Below, piece by piece: positions 6,229-6,970 of a DNA stretch of 6,970 bases. The translations under genes were made by a program, and so were the position numbers. This DNA comes from Desulfobacterales bacterium (GTDB lineage: Bacteria; Desulfobacterota; Desulfobacteria; Desulfobacterales; JAFDCJ01): contig JAOZSC010000137.1 of assembly GCA_029939875.1 (NCBI GenBank), positions 1 through 6,970 on the forward strand. Reading direction: 5' to 3'. The notes under the pieces are model-generated. The model searched no databases. It worked only from the letters and a program-made list of their open reading frames with translations, and was not told the origin of the DNA. Numbering within the stretch: the stretch's first letter is position 1; every line of letters starts with the position of its first letter.

Positions 6229-6970
6229 GTGACCATAAACTATAAAACAACTGGAAAATGGATAAAAAAAGGCGCCAAGGTTTTGATCCTCCTTGCAATT
6301 CTTGCCGTTGCCATTTACTGGGTTAAATTTAGCCCTGTCGCGGTGGAGACTTATCAGGTCACGCGCGGTCCAATTGTGGGCGTAGTTATGGGAACTGGCA
6401 CTCTGGATGCCAAAATAAAGGCAGTCATCAGCTCAAAGATTTCAGGTCGTATCGAGGAAGTGATAGTTGATCAGGGGGACAAAGTGGTTGCTGGTCAATT
6501 ACTGGTGAAACTCGATGATGAACAACTTGTGCAGCAGGTAAAAATTGCCCGGGCCAGCGTCGAGACCGCCCGGTCCGGAGTTGGCCGGGCCAAAAGTGAC
6601 CTGGAGTTTGCTACCGCCGTTTTAGCCATGGCCCAAAAAAACCATGACCGCCATAAAATCCTTCTACCACAAAACGCAACTTCCCAGGCTGAATTCGAAA
6701 AAGCAGTTGAAGGTTTGGCGGTGGCAAAGGCAGAAGTTAAACGCGCTCAAGCTGAGATCACCGAATCCCGGAAAAAAGTTGCCGAAGCCGATATGACGCT
6801 TGCATTTCGCAGAAGTCAACTGGAGGACAGCCAAATTCATGCGCCCTTTGATGGCATCATTCTTGCCAGAGAGCGCGACCCTGGAAATGTGGTGGTTCCA
6901 GGCAGTGAAGTTCTCTCACTCATATCAACTGATATTCTCTGGATTCGTGCATGGGTCGGTGAAACCGAAA
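6229..6970 (+). CDS. Efflux periplasmic adaptor (membrane fusion protein, AcrA/MacA/HlyD type), 3' end cut by the window
   Basis: The first 247 residues are visible and the frame runs off the right edge without a stop. The gene opens with GTG at 6229, preceded by AAAAAGG about ten bases upstream; an in-frame TAA at 6190 limits alternatives and no in-frame ATG occurs before the membrane helix. The order is a basic N-terminus, a membrane anchor (about 17-32), the first lipoyl half (about 65-97, SGRIEEVIVDQGDKVVAGQ), a long alpha-helical hairpin (about 98-200), then the second lipoyl half (about 202-233, HAPFDGIILARE) and the start of the beta-barrel (LWIRAWVGE). The hairpin tip carries R141, L145 and S152 in the R-x3-L-x6-S spacing known for TolC contact in AcrA and MacA. 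It should bridge an inner-membrane pump (RND or MacB-type ABC) to a TolC-like channel; those genes probably follow. Codon use is more AT-rich than in the importer operon. Which pump it serves cannot be told. Confidence 0.92.
   Translation, partial: MTINYKTTGKWIKKGAKVLILLAILAVAIYWVKFSPVAVETYQVTRGPIVGVVMGTGTLDAKIKAVISSKISGRIEEVIVDQGDKVVAGQLLVKLDDEQLVQQVKIARASVETARSGVGRAKSDLEFATAVLAMAQKNHDRHKILLPQNATSQAEFEKAVEGLAVAKAEVKRAQAEITESRKKVAEADMTLAFRRSQLEDSQIHAPFDGIILARERDPGNVVVPGSEVLSLISTDILWIRAWVGETE

Noticed and set aside
6259..6290. ATG at 6259 followed by a run of seven A, considered as an alternative start with slippage for the adaptor
   Set aside because: The ATG is out of frame with the adaptor. 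The GTG frame from 6229 gives an intact basic N-terminus and membrane anchor, so no frameshift is needed.

Overview
The window looks like a Gram-negative bacterial chromosome segment. The evidence is a Tat-exported periplasmic binding protein, an inner-membrane ABC importer, and a periplasmic adaptor whose hairpin tip carries the TolC-contact pattern. The dense GC-rich coding, the FNR-type promoter and the gene style would suit an anaerobe of the Desulfobacterota (Deltaproteobacteria) type. That placement is inference; nothing here fixes the species.

Layout. Positions 1-103 form a compact AT-rich control region. It carries a promoter-like -10 for the rightward operon and hints of a divergent leftward gene whose start codon sits at the window edge. 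Positions 104-5747 hold five tightly packed rightward genes: a MarR-family regulator, a Tat-dependent family-5 solute-binding protein, two DppB/DppC-type permeases, and one polypeptide holding both ATPase domains (a DppD-DppF fusion). Together they make a complete dipeptide/oligopeptide/opine-type ABC importer with its likely regulator as first cistron. The substrate cannot be read from the sequence, and no catabolic gene lies in the operon.

Positions 5748-5961 are a gene-poor tail, followed by a strong intrinsic terminator at 5962-5994. From about 6000 the composition becomes clearly AT-richer. Positions 6145-6186 contain a perfect FNR-type half-site pair (TTGAT-N4-ATCAA) set about 41.5 bp upstream of the start point predicted from a perfect TATAAT, which is the geometry of an FNR/CRP class II activated promoter. 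It drives a GTG-started AcrA/MacA/HlyD-type adaptor from 6229, which runs off the right edge.

Working together: the MarR protein probably senses a small ligand and controls uptake by the importer. The right-hand gene belongs to a separate transcription unit, probably an RND or MacB-type efflux system switched on under low oxygen or nitrosative conditions. I found no CRISPR array, RNA gene, insertion sequence or clearly novel system. The most interesting item is the FNR-type control of the efflux adaptor.
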